A stretch of 64,000 bases of DNA from an uncultured Aquimarina sp. Its GTDB lineage: Bacteria > Bacteroidota > Bacteroidia > Flavobacteriales > Flavobacteriaceae. Every line of letters starts with the position of its first letter. The first letter of the stretch is position 1. Below are positions 54,118 to 61,999 of the stretch, piece by piece. Both the position numbers and the translations under genes were made by a program. The notes beneath the pieces were generated by a model that was given only the letters and a program-made list of their open reading frames with translations, was not told the origin of the DNA and did not search any database. The DNA is taken from contig CANNBP010000003.1 in assembly GCA_947502885.1 (NCBI GenBank), positions 124,001 through 188,000 on the forward strand, read 5' to 3'.

Positions 54118-54257
54118 GCCAACGTCTGTTGTATAGTGCGTTTGTTTCCAGAAGGGAGTATAGCATTATAGCAAATTGTTGAACTAACTCCTAACGGGTA
54201 GCTTTTCTTTTTCAAAGTAAGTATAACGATACGACATAGCAAACGAGGATAGTCAAC
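54118..54257. repeat. Palindrome-type spacer P3
   Basis: A 140-bp spacer from GCCAACGTCTGTTG to GAGGATAGTCAAC. Left GTATAGTGCGTTTG and right CGACATAGCAAACG form an imperfect stem near the ends. Shares its left half with P12 at 62000. Confidence 0.6.
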
Positions 54258-54289
54258 AAAATATCATTTAAACTTGTCTGTTTTTAAAT

Positions 54290-54694
54290 TTATGCTTCAT
54301 TGACATAATCACTAAATTCCTCAATCCAATCAAAATAGTGAAAGTGAAATTCAAGTTCATCTTCTAAGCTAAATAATTTTTCATCTTCTGGGTTATCCAA
54401 ATTTGGGTTCAAAAAGTTAACTTCAACAGGATAACTAAAATCTCTTAATTTTAATAGCATAGAATATAAAAACCCTTTACTATTATCTTTTAGTATTTCT
54501 TTTATTTCTAATTTTTGTTCTTCATTTAGAGTTGATAATCTATCTAACTTCTGAAAAGATTCTTTGAGGTTATTGTCCATTGCTCCAATTAACCTTGCAC
54601 CAAATAGTTTAGTAATAAAATTTTTGTCATCAATTGGCAAATTATCAGAATCATATTCAGATAATTTATTATAAATTTTATTCCTTTTACTCAT
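54290..54694 (-). CDS. Acidic small protein of unknown function
   Basis: A 134-residue cytosolic protein, strongly acidic towards the C terminus (FLNPNLDNPEDEKLFSLEDELEFHFHYFDWIEEFSDYV). The N-terminal half is predicted helical. No signal, membrane segment or known motif. Size and charge resemble immunity proteins, but there is no toxin gene next to it. Confidence 0.6.
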   Translation of the reverse strand: MSKRNKIYNKLSEYDSDNLPIDDKNFITKLFGARLIGAMDNNLKESFQKLDRLSTLNEEQKLEIKEILKDNSKGFLYSMLLKLRDFSYPVEVNFLNPNLDNPEDEKLFSLEDELEFHFHYFDWIEEFSDYVNEA

Positions 54695-54710
54695 TTTTTT
54701 GTGATTATGT

Positions 54711-55030
54711 ACAACGTCTAAGTAAACTCTGTCTTAGCGTCGTTGATCAATAGAGTTTACGAAGTGTTATGTTTAGTTTGTTTTTCCAAAACTAAGAAAT
54801 TTTCCGATTCCATCTAGTGGGACAGATTGGTAAAAAAACAGCAGCTTCTATTTTTTCTGAATTGATCAAAAATGTCTTTTGTGAGCTGTTTAGTTTCAAA
54901 ATAAAGATCTATAAAACAGGATATCAATACCATATAAAACAAAAAAAGCCTAGGTAAAAAAGCTTAAAATGAATCACTTTATAATAAATTATAGACTTAT
55001 ACAACGGTTACCCTTGTTGAGCATAGTTTA
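54711..55030. repeat. Spacer with repeat R, copy 1 (complete, ~310 bp)
   Basis: Starts ACAACGTCTAAGTAAACTCT and contains the hairpin GTAAACTCT/AGAGTTTAC (54722-54730 with 54752-54760) before GAAGTGTTATG. The ~220-bp core shared with copies 2-5 runs to about 54939, followed by a tail ending ACAACGGTTACCCTTGTTGAGCATAGTT. Translated on the minus strand, the core gives a broken peptide (DLYFETK, IFDQFRK, FFTNLSH) that is open only in copy 5. No gene is otherwise present in this 333-bp gap. Confidence 0.8.
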
Positions 55031-56032
55031 ATTGTAATTGTCAATTTGATCAATAACATTCATTATTTTTAAAAGCTCTTCTTGAGCTTTATTGTCAAAT
55101 CTGTTTTTGTAATTATTAATGCAATTGAATTGGTTAAAGAATTTTTTAAAATAATCAATACTTTCAAAATTATATTCAATTAGAAAATTCTCTAAATCAT
55201 ACTTTATTATTTCCTCAACATCTTTTTTTAGTAATATTTTACTTAATTCATTATTTGCAGGGCTAATTTCATTAAAAACATTGTAAAGTAAGCCATAATT
55301 TTGAGTCATTAATGATCTAACTTCTTTATATAGAGAAAATATTTCAGGTTTCATTTCAACTATCCCATTAGTTGATTTAAGGTATATGATTTTTTTATCT
55401 ATATTTAATTTAACATTATCATCAAATGAATTTTTAATTAAGGTGTAAATTACATTTTCATTATATAAATGATTGTACATACTGAAAGGAATCTTGTCAA
55501 TTTCATAAGTAATTTTCTTTACAACCTTTAATGATGATACGGTATCCTGATCAATTGTCATTACAATTTTTTTATTAATACTATTATTTAAATAATTTGA
55601 TAATACCGTTTTATCATTAAAAATAACATCAATACTAGGGCGCGACATTTGAGAATAGGACTGAGCAAAACCTTTGATTTTAGTTTCTTCTAAGAATTCA
55701 TCATTTCGAGATATTATCATTTTTCCTTTAGATAATATAAGTTTATTTAAGTCATCTTTTTTTAATAGGTATGGAAATTTAATAATAAGTTCATTATCAT
55801 TCTTAGATGTAGTGATCAGAGAGGAAGAACTATATTTTTTTCCTTTCGAACTTTTATTTATTTTATTAAAAAAAATTATTCTTTCAATAATTTTTTCTTT
55901 GAATTTAACATTAGTTTCATCGAAATGCAAAGTTAATATCATTCCACCATTGTTTTCAAAACTTAATTCTTTATGCTGAGAACAAGAAGAAAGAGAAATT
56001 AATAGTACTATTAAATATAAAATATACTTCAT
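55028..56032 (-). CDS. Lipoprotein with a SecD P1-head-like segment
   Basis: A 334-residue lipoprotein (signal LIVLLISLSSCSQ, lipobox Cys17). Residues about 25-175 resemble the periplasmic P1 head of SecD: a strand-helix start (GGMILTLHFDETNVKFKEKIIERI), LIIKFPYLLKKDDLNKLILSKGKMIISR, and RPSIDVIFNDKTVLSNYLNN with KKIVMTIDQDTVSSLKVV. The SecD transmembrane part is absent; the C-terminal 150 residues are helical. I infer a detached SecD-head fold; function unknown. The last residues (DNYN) and stop lie inside the palindrome end. Confidence 0.6.
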   Translation of the reverse strand: MKYILYLIVLLISLSSCSQHKELSFENNGGMILTLHFDETNVKFKEKIIERIIFFNKINKSSKGKKYSSSSLITTSKNDNELIIKFPYLLKKDDLNKLILSKGKMIISRNDEFLEETKIKGFAQSYSQMSRPSIDVIFNDKTVLSNYLNNSINKKIVMTIDQDTVSSLKVVKKITYEIDKIPFSMYNHLYNENVIYTLIKNSFDDNVKLNIDKKIIYLKSTNGIVEMKPEIFSLYKEVRSLMTQNYGLLYNVFNEISPANNELSKILLKKDVEEIIKYDLENFLIEYNFESIDYFKKFFNQFNCINNYKNRFDNKAQEELLKIMNVIDQIDNYN

Positions 56033-56120
56033 TTAATCTTTTACTTTTTTAAGAGCCATAAAATGACTGGCTAGTTTAATGTGTTTATTGAATTCCTTAT
56101 TACTTCATCAATTATACCTA

Positions 56121-56314
56121 ATAACGTCTCGGCTATGGTTATTACGGGAATCAAAAGTAGTGAACTTTCGATTAAGCACTTAGTTAAACTTTTTATTTCG
56201 TTTTATCTTTTTTGTGTTAAAGCCAAATCAAAAGATTTGGCGAACTTATTTTAAAGCTTTAAATTTTGGGTTAAGTACTATCCCGTATTAACTATAGCCA
56301 TTGTGCATAGTTAT
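56121..56314. repeat. Large imperfect palindrome P5
   Basis: A 194-bp spacer from ATAACGTCTC to GTGCATAGTT. The arms CGGCTATGGTTATTACGGGA (left) and TCCCGTATTAACTATAGCC (right) pair over almost 20 bp with one bulge and one mismatch. The right arm also encodes the last residues and stop of the gene at 56292. Confidence 0.75.
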
Positions 56315-56774
56315 TTATTTCGTCAATTTCTTTTTCAATCAATTTTTGATCAATTATGTTTTTCTCAATCACCACTTTTTCTTTAGTTTTTTTCCAAAAA
56401 GGAAATAACCAAGTCAGTGAAGTACTCAATTCAGAAAACTCTCCATTTTCACTTTCAATCTCAGCTTTAGTTTTGTAATGAAATTTACCTTTGTAATATT
56501 CTGTAATTCTTTTTCTTTTGGTTAGAGAGTTTAATAATACCTCAATAATTTCGTTAATGTCATCAAATTCAGGGTTAAAATGTCGATGATTAAATCCATT
56601 CCCAATAGTCAATTCTCGATCATCACAAGAAACCCAAAAATCAGTATCAGTTATAGAAATATGAGTTTCTAAATATTCATCATCATATTTCTCAATATCA
56701 ATACTTAATTTGTCTCCCAAATGCTTTTTTAATAGCTCCTTTGTTTTTTCAAATATGACTTGATGTACTTTCAA
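56292..56774 (-). CDS. Hypothetical cytosolic protein
   Basis: A 160-residue protein with no signal or membrane segment. It starts with TTG directly after the TAG of the upstream gene, which suggests translational coupling. Composition is mixed (YLETHISITDTDFWVSCDDRELTIGNG, then HRHFNPEFDDINEIIEVLLN, then KTKEKVVIEKNIIDQKLIEKEIDE). Its C terminus NNYAQWL is encoded inside palindrome P5. Not recognised; an immunity-protein-like size. Confidence 0.6.
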   Translation of the reverse strand: MKVHQVIFEKTKELLKKHLGDKLSIDIEKYDDEYLETHISITDTDFWVSCDDRELTIGNGFNHRHFNPEFDDINEIIEVLLNSLTKRKRITEYYKGKFHYKTKAEIESENGEFSELSTSLTWLFPFWKKTKEKVVIEKNIIDQKLIEKEIDEINNYAQWL

Positions 56775-56960
56775 CTAATTAACCCTTTTATTTCTTTTAA
56801 TTAATAAAACCCCAATAATTATAAATATTAAGCTTATTAAAATATTCTCCCAAAATTTATCGATATATCCACCAAAACCGTAAAATCCAGCATCTTTGTA
56901 TAGAAGAATAAAAACTCCTGTTAAAATAATTAAAATTCTAATTACTTTATTCTTCCTCAT
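56775..56960 (-). CDS. Small two-helix membrane protein
   Basis: A 61-residue protein: RILIILTGVFILLYK, a short loop with GFYGFGGYIDKFW, then ILISLIFIIIGVLLIKR and a basic end. The preceding gap contains no other start. Joined without a gap to the gene at 56292, so the pair forms a small operon inside one cassette-like unit. Confidence 0.55.
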   Translation of the reverse strand: MRKNKVIRILIILTGVFILLYKDAGFYGFGGYIDKFWENILISLIFIIIGVLLIKRNKRVN

Positions 56961-57003
56961 TGATGCTCTATTTTATGATTTTTGGATTATATAAGACGTC
57001 GAA

Positions 57004-57220
57004 GTAAACTCTGTCTTAGCGTCGTTGATCAATAGAGTTTACGAAGTTTTATGTATAGTTTGTTTTTCCAAAGCTAAGAAATTTTCCGATTCTATCTAGT
57101 GGGACAGATTGGTAAAAAAACAACAACTTCTATTTTTCTGAATTGATCAAAAATGCCTTTTGTAGGCTCTTTGGCTGCGATATAACGATCTTCAAAATTG
57201 AATATCAATACTATATAAAA
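57004..57220. repeat. Repeat R, copy 2
   Basis: Preceded by ATAAGACGTCGAAGTAAACTC, then the hairpin and GAAGTTTTATG; continues through the shared core to ATATCAATACTATATAAAA. It differs from copy 1 by scattered substitutions and a few one-base gaps. Confidence 0.8.
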
Positions 57221-57272
57221 TTAAGATTCTATTTTTTTTTAGATTTAAAAAATTCGAAGAGAGTTTATTAAT

Positions 57273-57531
57273 TTAGTTATTTGTAAAGTCTAAAAATATT
57301 ATAATTCCTAATTGACCAAGTGGTTCAGGAATTTCAGATAAGTTTTCTTTTCGAACTGAACTCTCTGTATAAAGACGTTCTGGAGTTGTTTTAGTGCATC
57401 TTTAAGAGAATAGTAAATTATTTTTTTTCATCTTCTATGGTTTCTACTGGCGTTGATTCTATTTCAATTTCTTGAGCATTTAAAAATATTTTTAAACTTA
57501 GTATAAATATTAAAAGTGCTATTTTCTTCAT
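57273..57531 (-). pseudogene. Broken LRR protein gene, copy 1
   Basis: ATG at 57531 opens an exported peptide (MKKIALLIFILSLKIFLNAQ, then EIEIESTPVETIEDEKK and a stop). The rest of the same protein continues in shifted frames: YYSLKDALK, then TPERLYTE and RKENLSEIPEPLGQLG up to DFTNN and a TAA at 57273. The NLSEIPEPLGQL segment is a leucine-rich repeat. At least two frameshifts separate the pieces, and only one LRR unit remains, so the gene is truncated as well as broken. Confidence 0.7.
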
Positions 57532-57556
57532 GTTTTAAAGCATTATTTATAATGTC

Positions 57557-57868
57557 TTATCTAGATATAGCTTCCATTATTTTATTGAACAATGCTAAGA
57601 AGCCTATAGTTATTAAACACAAAAATGCTAAGTTAATTGTTAATTTAATTATTGGTTTTTTAGTTATGAAATTCCGCAATACTTTGAGTAATAAAAAGCA
57701 AATTAGACCAATTAAAAAAAGAGGTATGCCAATATAATAACCATTTCTAAGAATATTGTATAAATCAAGTATTTGAGCAAAAATACCAGATATTATAAAT
57801 AATAATGAAATTCCTATGACAATTTTATTTAGAAGTTCTAAAAAACTAATTATTTTTAAGTAGCTCAT
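57557..57868 (-). CDS. Four-helix membrane protein, copy 1
   Basis: From the ATG at 57868 the protein has 103 residues with four helices (LELLNKIVIGISLLFIISGIF, GYYIGIPLFLIGLICFLLL, KLTINLAFLCLITIGFLALF and the start MSYLKIISFL as part of the first). An upstream in-frame start lies in repeat R and is rejected. The second copy (59888-60199) differs at about three residues in the compared part. Function unknown. Confidence 0.6.
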   Translation of the reverse strand: MSYLKIISFLELLNKIVIGISLLFIISGIFAQILDLYNILRNGYYIGIPLFLIGLICFLLLKVLRNFITKKPIIKLTINLAFLCLITIGFLALFNKIMEAISR

Positions 57869-57889
57869 TTTAATGTTTGCTAGCGTCAA

Positions 57890-57993
57890 AGTAAACTCAA
57901 CCTTAGCGTCGTTGATCAATAGAGTTTACGAAGTGTTATGTGTAGTTTGTTTTTTCAAAGCTAAGGAATTTTCCGATTCCATTCAGTGGGACA
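57890..57993. repeat. Repeat R, copy 3 (truncated)
   Basis: Contains the hairpin (GTAAACTC/GAGTTTAC) and the first ~100 bp of the core, then diverges abruptly at GTGGGACA-ACCAAAAGG. The following sequence to 58146 shows no gene and no further copy of the core. Confidence 0.8.
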
Positions 57994-58146
57994 ACCAAAA
58001 GGTATTTCAAAAAGAATCCAATAATAGACTTAGAAAAATGCTTTACATAGGATATATTGTTATAGCACGTTTTTATTTACGCAACACTAAAAATATTTAT
58101 CAATCCTCCAATCGTTATTAAAAACAACATTGTCAAGTAACTTCGT

Positions 58147-58377
58147 TTATTGGATGTTTTTAAGTGAGTCCATTTTAATTTTTGAAACTAAATGGCTTTT
58201 TCCAGTTCTTTTTGATTTTAATAAGAATCCGTTTATATTTCCAGAACCATAATTTTCAATAAAGTCACGATAATTTCTTGGAATATTTATTCCAAGCTTT
58301 TCTTCAATATCATCAATTACAGTTGAGTCAGTTTTTCCGTTAAACCAGCAATTATCAATATTCTGTTCGATTGTCAT
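58147..58377 (-). CDS. SMI1/KNR4 (SUKH)-type protein, N-terminal part only
   Basis: A 76-residue protein whose sequence (IDDIEEKLGINIPRNYRDFIENYGSGNINGFLL) is the first part of a SUKH immunity fold: helix with LP-x-x-Y/L pattern, then the first strands. Full members have about 130-150 residues, so this is a stump with a short unrelated end (KIKMDSLKNIQ). SUKH proteins neutralise polymorphic toxins; no toxin is present here. It may be a remnant rather than a working gene. Confidence 0.6.
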   Translation of the reverse strand: MTIEQNIDNCWFNGKTDSTVIDDIEEKLGINIPRNYRDFIENYGSGNINGFLLKSKRTGKSHLVSKIKMDSLKNIQ

Positions 58378-58388
58378 TATCTAATATT

Positions 58389-58456
58389 TGCTAAGGTTAA
58401 ATATAACAAACTTTGCCGACCCGAAGGGCAGCTATGCTTTATATAGTGTTAGTGGT
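58389..58456. repeat. Short palindrome-type spacer P8
   Basis: From GCTAAGGTTAAATATAAC to TTTATATAGTGTTAGTGG, with an inner hairpin around CCCGAAGGG. It fills the gap between the SUKH stump and the LRR gene. Confidence 0.6.
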
Positions 58457-58460
58457 TTTT

Positions 58461-59297
58461 TTATTTTTCCCATATTTTCTTAATCAATTTAAGTACAGGT
58501 AAATCCTTAAAACTAATTTTAGTATCATTTTGAGTGTTCAATTGAGGTTTTTCATTAGTTGTGTTTTCTTTTTCAGATTCTATTTCTTTCAACCTTTTTG
58601 CCCTTTCATTTTTCCATCTTTCAGACTCATTCATAGGTTGTTTTAAACTTTTACCTCCTTTATGAGGATGTTGTAAATAGTTATCTGAAGGTTTGGGTAA
58701 ATTACTTTCACATTCTTTAGAACACAAATTAACTAGTAGTGGTAGTACATCTGTTCCAACGCCCAAAGAAATCCACAATTGATTAGTTTCTCTATAGCTT
58801 ATTTCCTTTTTACACACACTACAAGTTAAGATTTCACTGTCATAGCGCACGGGGTTCTCCGATAAATCAGGAAAAGGTCTTCTATATTTATAGTTTCCAT
58901 AAAGAGCTCTTGTACTTACTCGACTATCTTTAAGTTTTTTGCATTTTGTAATCTCATATGGAAACCAATGTAATTGATAAGAGGTGTATGGATCAAAATA
59001 TTCAAGGGATTCCATTTCACCAATCTCAGGCGGAATTCGCCTTAATTGACTTCCATACAACCATATTTTTTTAACTTTCTTTAATTTAGAGATTGTTTTA
59101 GGAAGAGTATGAATTTGCCCAAATAGTTCAGCTCCTAAGTATTCTGAAGGAGAAAATTCATCTCTCTCTTCCTTCGCGATTATTTCAACATATTCGCATA
59201 TTTTTTCCCAAGCAAGAGAAGATTTGTTCTGCACATCATTTTCTACATTAAATAGTGCGTTTTCATATTCGTTCACTTTTCTTTCTTGTTCATTCAT
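58461..59297 (-). CDS. Leucine-rich repeat protein with a C-x2-C/C-x3-C element
   Basis: A 278-residue cytosolic protein. LRR-type units occur in about residues 60-130 (LPKTISKLKKVKKIWLYGSQLRRIPPEIGEMESLEYFDPYTSY, WFPYEITKCKKLKDSRV). A possible zinc ribbon follows (LTCSVCKKEISY ... LCSKECESNLP). The C-terminal third is charged and Gln/Asn/Lys-rich. LRR proteins of this kind are binding modules; partner unknown. It differs from the two broken LRR relics, which are secreted. Confidence 0.8.
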   Translation of the reverse strand: MNEQERKVNEYENALFNVENDVQNKSSLAWEKICEYVEIIAKEERDEFSPSEYLGAELFGQIHTLPKTISKLKKVKKIWLYGSQLRRIPPEIGEMESLEYFDPYTSYQLHWFPYEITKCKKLKDSRVSTRALYGNYKYRRPFPDLSENPVRYDSEILTCSVCKKEISYRETNQLWISLGVGTDVLPLLVNLCSKECESNLPKPSDNYLQHPHKGGKSLKQPMNESERWKNERAKRLKEIESEKENTTNEKPQLNTQNDTKISFKDLPVLKLIKKIWEK

Positions 59298-59329
59298 GTC
59301 CTCAACTCTAAATTGCCACTAACATCTTA

Positions 59330-59557
59330 CTAAACTCTGTCTTAGCGTCGTTGATCAATAGAGTTTACAAAGTGTTATGTATAGTTTGTTTTTCCAAAGC
59401 TAAGAAATTTTCCAATTCCATCTAGTGGGACAGATTGATAAAAGGTAAAAGCAGAGCAGCAATTTCTATTTTTTCTGAATTCATCAAAAATGTCTTTTGT
59501 AGGCTCTTTAGCTTCAAAATAAAGATCTTCAAAACAGAATATCAATACTATGTAAAA
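59330..59557. repeat. Repeat R, copy 4
   Basis: Begins CTAAACTCTGTCTTAGCGTCG after ACTAACATCTTA and runs through the core to ATATCAATACTATGTAAAA. It has a short insertion (AAAAGGTAAAAGCAGAGCAGC) relative to copies 1 and 2. Confidence 0.8.
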
Positions 59558-59609
59558 TAAAGATTCTATTTTTTTAGATTTAAAAAAATAGAAGAGAGTT
59601 TATTAATTT

Positions 59610-59862
59610 TGTTATTTGTAAAGTCTAAAAATATTATAATTCCTAATTGACCAAGTGGTTCAGGAATTTCAGATAAGTTTTCTTTTCGAACTGAACTCTC
59701 TGTGTAAAGACATTCTGGAGTTGTTTTAGTGCATCTTTAAGAGAATAGTAAAGTATTTTTTATCTTCTGTGGTTTCAACTGGCGTTGATTCTATTTCAAT
59801 TTCTTGAGCATTTAAAGATATTTTTAAACTTAGTATAAACATTAAAGTACTATTTTCTTCAT
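59610..59862 (-). pseudogene. Broken LRR protein gene, copy 2
   Basis: Second copy of the relic at 57273-57531. The ATG at 59862 is followed by only five codons before a stop (one base lost in the CTTTTAATATTT stretch of copy 1), and the LRR pieces remain in different frames. The final TAA of copy 1 is also changed. The decay is further advanced than in copy 1. Confidence 0.7.
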
Positions 59863-59887
59863 GTTTTAAAGCATTATTTGTAATGTC

Positions 59888-60199
59888 TTATCTAGATATA
59901 GCTTCCATTATTTTATTGAACAATGCTAAGAAGCCTATAGTTATTAAACACAAAAAGGCTAAGTTAATTGTTAATTTAATTATTGGTTTTTTAGTTATGA
60001 AATTCCGCAATACTTTGAGTAATAAAAAGCAAATTAGACCAATTAAAAAAAGAGGTATGCCAATATAATAACCATTTCTAAGAATATTGTATAAATCAAG
60101 TATTTGAGCAAAAATACCAGATATTATAAATAATATTGAAATCCCTATGACAATTTTATTTAGAAGTTCTAAAAAATTAATTATTTTTAAGTAGCTCAT
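59888..60199 (-). CDS. Four-helix membrane protein, copy 2
   Basis: A 103-residue protein from the ATG at 60199, nearly identical to that at 57557-57868. Substitutions are few and conservative (SF to NF near the start, SLLF to SILF), which suggests that coding is still under selection or that the duplication is recent. An in-frame extension of 76 codons upstream comes from repeat R and is not counted as coding. Confidence 0.6.
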   Translation of the reverse strand: MSYLKIINFLELLNKIVIGISILFIISGIFAQILDLYNILRNGYYIGIPLFLIGLICFLLLKVLRNFITKKPIIKLTINLAFLCLITIGFLALFNKIMEAISR

Positions 60200-60220
60200 T
60201 TTAATGTTTGCTAGCGTCAC

Positions 60221-60530
60221 AGTAAACTCAACCTTAGCGTCGTTGATCAATAGAATGTACGAAGTGTTATGTGTAGTTTGTTTTTTCAAAGCTAAGAAAT
60301 TTTCCAATTCCATCCAGTGAGACAGATTGGTAAAAAAAACAACAACTTCTATTTTTCTAAACTGATCAAAAATGCATTTTGCGAGCTCTTTAGTTTCAAA
60401 ATAAAGATCTTCAAAGTAACATATCAAATCACATAGAGTAAAGAAAACCTCGGTAAAAAGACTTAAAACGAATCACTTTGTAATTAATTAAGAACTTGTG
60501 TAACACTTACCGATGTTGTACGTAGTTTTA
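60221..60530. repeat. Repeat R, copy 5 (complete, ~310 bp)
   Basis: Left side GCTAGCGTCACAGTAAACTC; the hairpin is partly lost (GTAAACTC with AATGTAC). The core continues to about 60430 and the tail to TAACACTTACCGATGTTGTACGTAGTTTT, homologous to the tail of copy 1. On the minus strand this is the only copy in which the core is an open frame (DLYFETKELAKCIFDQFRK, FFTNLSHWMELENFLAL). Confidence 0.75.
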
Positions 60531-60543
60531 TTCAGTTGATAAT

Positions 60544-61038
60544 TTAGTCTTCAATTTTTTCATTTCGTTTAATAAAATAGAACAACATATCTGTAGAAGG
60601 TGCTTTTGAGAACCCTAATTGATGTCCCATTGTAATTATTTGCCCTCGATGAAAAGTACTATGATTCATACAATGCTGAATTAATTCAAATTGTCTAAAA
60701 TTTCCTTTCAGTGTTTTTGTTTTCAAAAATCTCAAGTCATTTAATGTTTTTTGACTTTCTACATAGTCTATAAAAACTTCTGATTGTTCAATGAGTCCAG
60801 AGAATATTTCTTCAACGTTGTTCTTTGAAAAACTTTGAAAGGGTTGTTCTTTTAAAACACAATAATAAAAGATTTGACCATCTAAAATGTGATTCACAGT
60901 TTTTAGGATATCAGGAAAACTTGATTGACATTCTTTAGTTAAGGATTCTTCTTCATTTGCTTTTAGCCAATCTAACAGTCGTTTATTAGCCCAAAGATTA
61001 TAATTAACTAACTCTTTTGTTTTATCTGTTTCTGTCAT
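60544..61038 (-). CDS. DinB family protein
   Basis: A 164-residue four-helix metal-binding protein: NYNLWANKRLLDWLK helix 1, VNHILDGQIFYYCVL with the first His ligand, and QHCMNHSTFHRGQIITMGHQLG with the HxxxH pair. This is a standard DinB fold of the type linked to thiol-dependent reactions. It is complete and unlike the two other DinB-type proteins in the window. Confidence 0.9.
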   Translation of the reverse strand: MTETDKTKELVNYNLWANKRLLDWLKANEEESLTKECQSSFPDILKTVNHILDGQIFYYCVLKEQPFQSFSKNNVEEIFSGLIEQSEVFIDYVESQKTLNDLRFLKTKTLKGNFRQFELIQHCMNHSTFHRGQIITMGHQLGFSKAPSTDMLFYFIKRNEKIED

Positions 61039-61050
61039 TTTTTGTACTTA

Positions 61051-61113
61051 CAGCTAACGTTTTGGCTAAGCGGTGTATTAATTCAGTTTAGGTTTTATTA
61101 GCAGTTGACTATT
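61051..61113. repeat. Short palindrome-type spacer P11
   Basis: CAGCTAACGTTTTGGCTAAGC on the left and TTAGCAGTTGACTATT on the right, ~63 bp, filling the gap between the NADAR and DinB genes. Confidence 0.55.
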
Positions 61114-61975
61114 AATATTTTTCCTTTATTTTACTCCAATGAATTTTATCGTAATGCTTATAAATTCTTTTTAGTTCATCTCTTAATTCCATTAAAGCAA
61201 ACCCTAATAGATTTTTTCCATTCCAGCTAAATGGGTTATTGATTTTTGAATTTTCAGAGCTCAAACCAACTCCCCAAATTTTATCTAAGGGACTTGCTTC
61301 TACAAGGATTTTGTTGTCGGTTAATAAAAGAAAATCTCGTATTTCTATATTTTGACTGAATTTATAGTAGTTACCTGTCAAAACAATTGAATATTTAACC
61401 CTATCCCAAATATCTTGCTTAAAATTTTTAACTTTTTGACCTAAAGATTTTATTTCTCCAGGGTCAGTAGAATTCATAATTTGTTTTTCAATTTCTTCAT
61501 CTTCAAAAAGTCTTGCCTTTTCAGCCATCATATATTGTTCAGCAGATGTATAATCGTGTATATCTACTTCAAATTCTGAATATTGCCATTGACTTAGGCA
61601 CGATTCATCAATTATTTGGTTATTTGGTTTCCAAAAACATAGGTACTCTAATGTTTCAATTTCATTCTCTAAATTCGAAATAGAATATTTGGGTTTACCT
61701 TCCTTTTCCCAAAAAGAAATTAATTCATAACTGTATTTATCAAAATCATTTTCTTCAGAATCATCATAGTATGGGTTTCTCCAAAAAACAGGACGAGGAA
61801 ACATTTCATCGTATGTCTTTTTGTCATTTTCGCTTAAAGTTTTTTTCCAGTCTCCTAAATCAAACTTATAACCTTCTCCATAACCCATTCTCCAGCCTAT
61901 ACTATATTGAGAAATATTGGGATACATAATCCAAATAGGAGGCATTGGGTTTTCAATTGTAAAAATATCTTTCAT
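61112..61975 (-). CDS. NADAR/YbiA-like domain protein
   Basis: From the ATG at 61975 the protein has 287 residues (a start 25 codons earlier would lie in the spacer). The N-terminal ~110 residues are unrecognised, Trp/Tyr-rich (WIMYPNISQYSIGWRMGYGEG). The rest is a NADAR domain: FWKPNN, CLSQWQYSEFEVDIHDYTSAEQYMMAEKARLF, DPGEIKSLGQKVKNF, WDRVKYSIVLTGNYYKFSQN, LVEASPLDKIWGVGL and NLLGFALMELRDEL. YbiA-type proteins cleave N-glycosidic bonds of riboflavin intermediates or ADP-ribose-type adducts. The extra N-terminal part is unusual. Confidence 0.85.
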   Translation of the reverse strand: MKDIFTIENPMPPIWIMYPNISQYSIGWRMGYGEGYKFDLGDWKKTLSENDKKTYDEMFPRPVFWRNPYYDDSEENDFDKYSYELISFWEKEGKPKYSISNLENEIETLEYLCFWKPNNQIIDESCLSQWQYSEFEVDIHDYTSAEQYMMAEKARLFEDEEIEKQIMNSTDPGEIKSLGQKVKNFKQDIWDRVKYSIVLTGNYYKFSQNIEIRDFLLLTDNKILVEASPLDKIWGVGLSSENSKINNPFSWNGKNLLGFALMELRDELKRIYKHYDKIHWSKIKEKY

Positions 61976-61999
61976 CTTTAGTTTTGGCTCAAAGTTTAC

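Noticed and set aside
60200..60427. N-terminal 76-codon extension of the second four-helix membrane protein
   Set aside because: It is the translated core of repeat R; the other copies have stops there, and the paralogue at 57557 starts at the equivalent of 60199.
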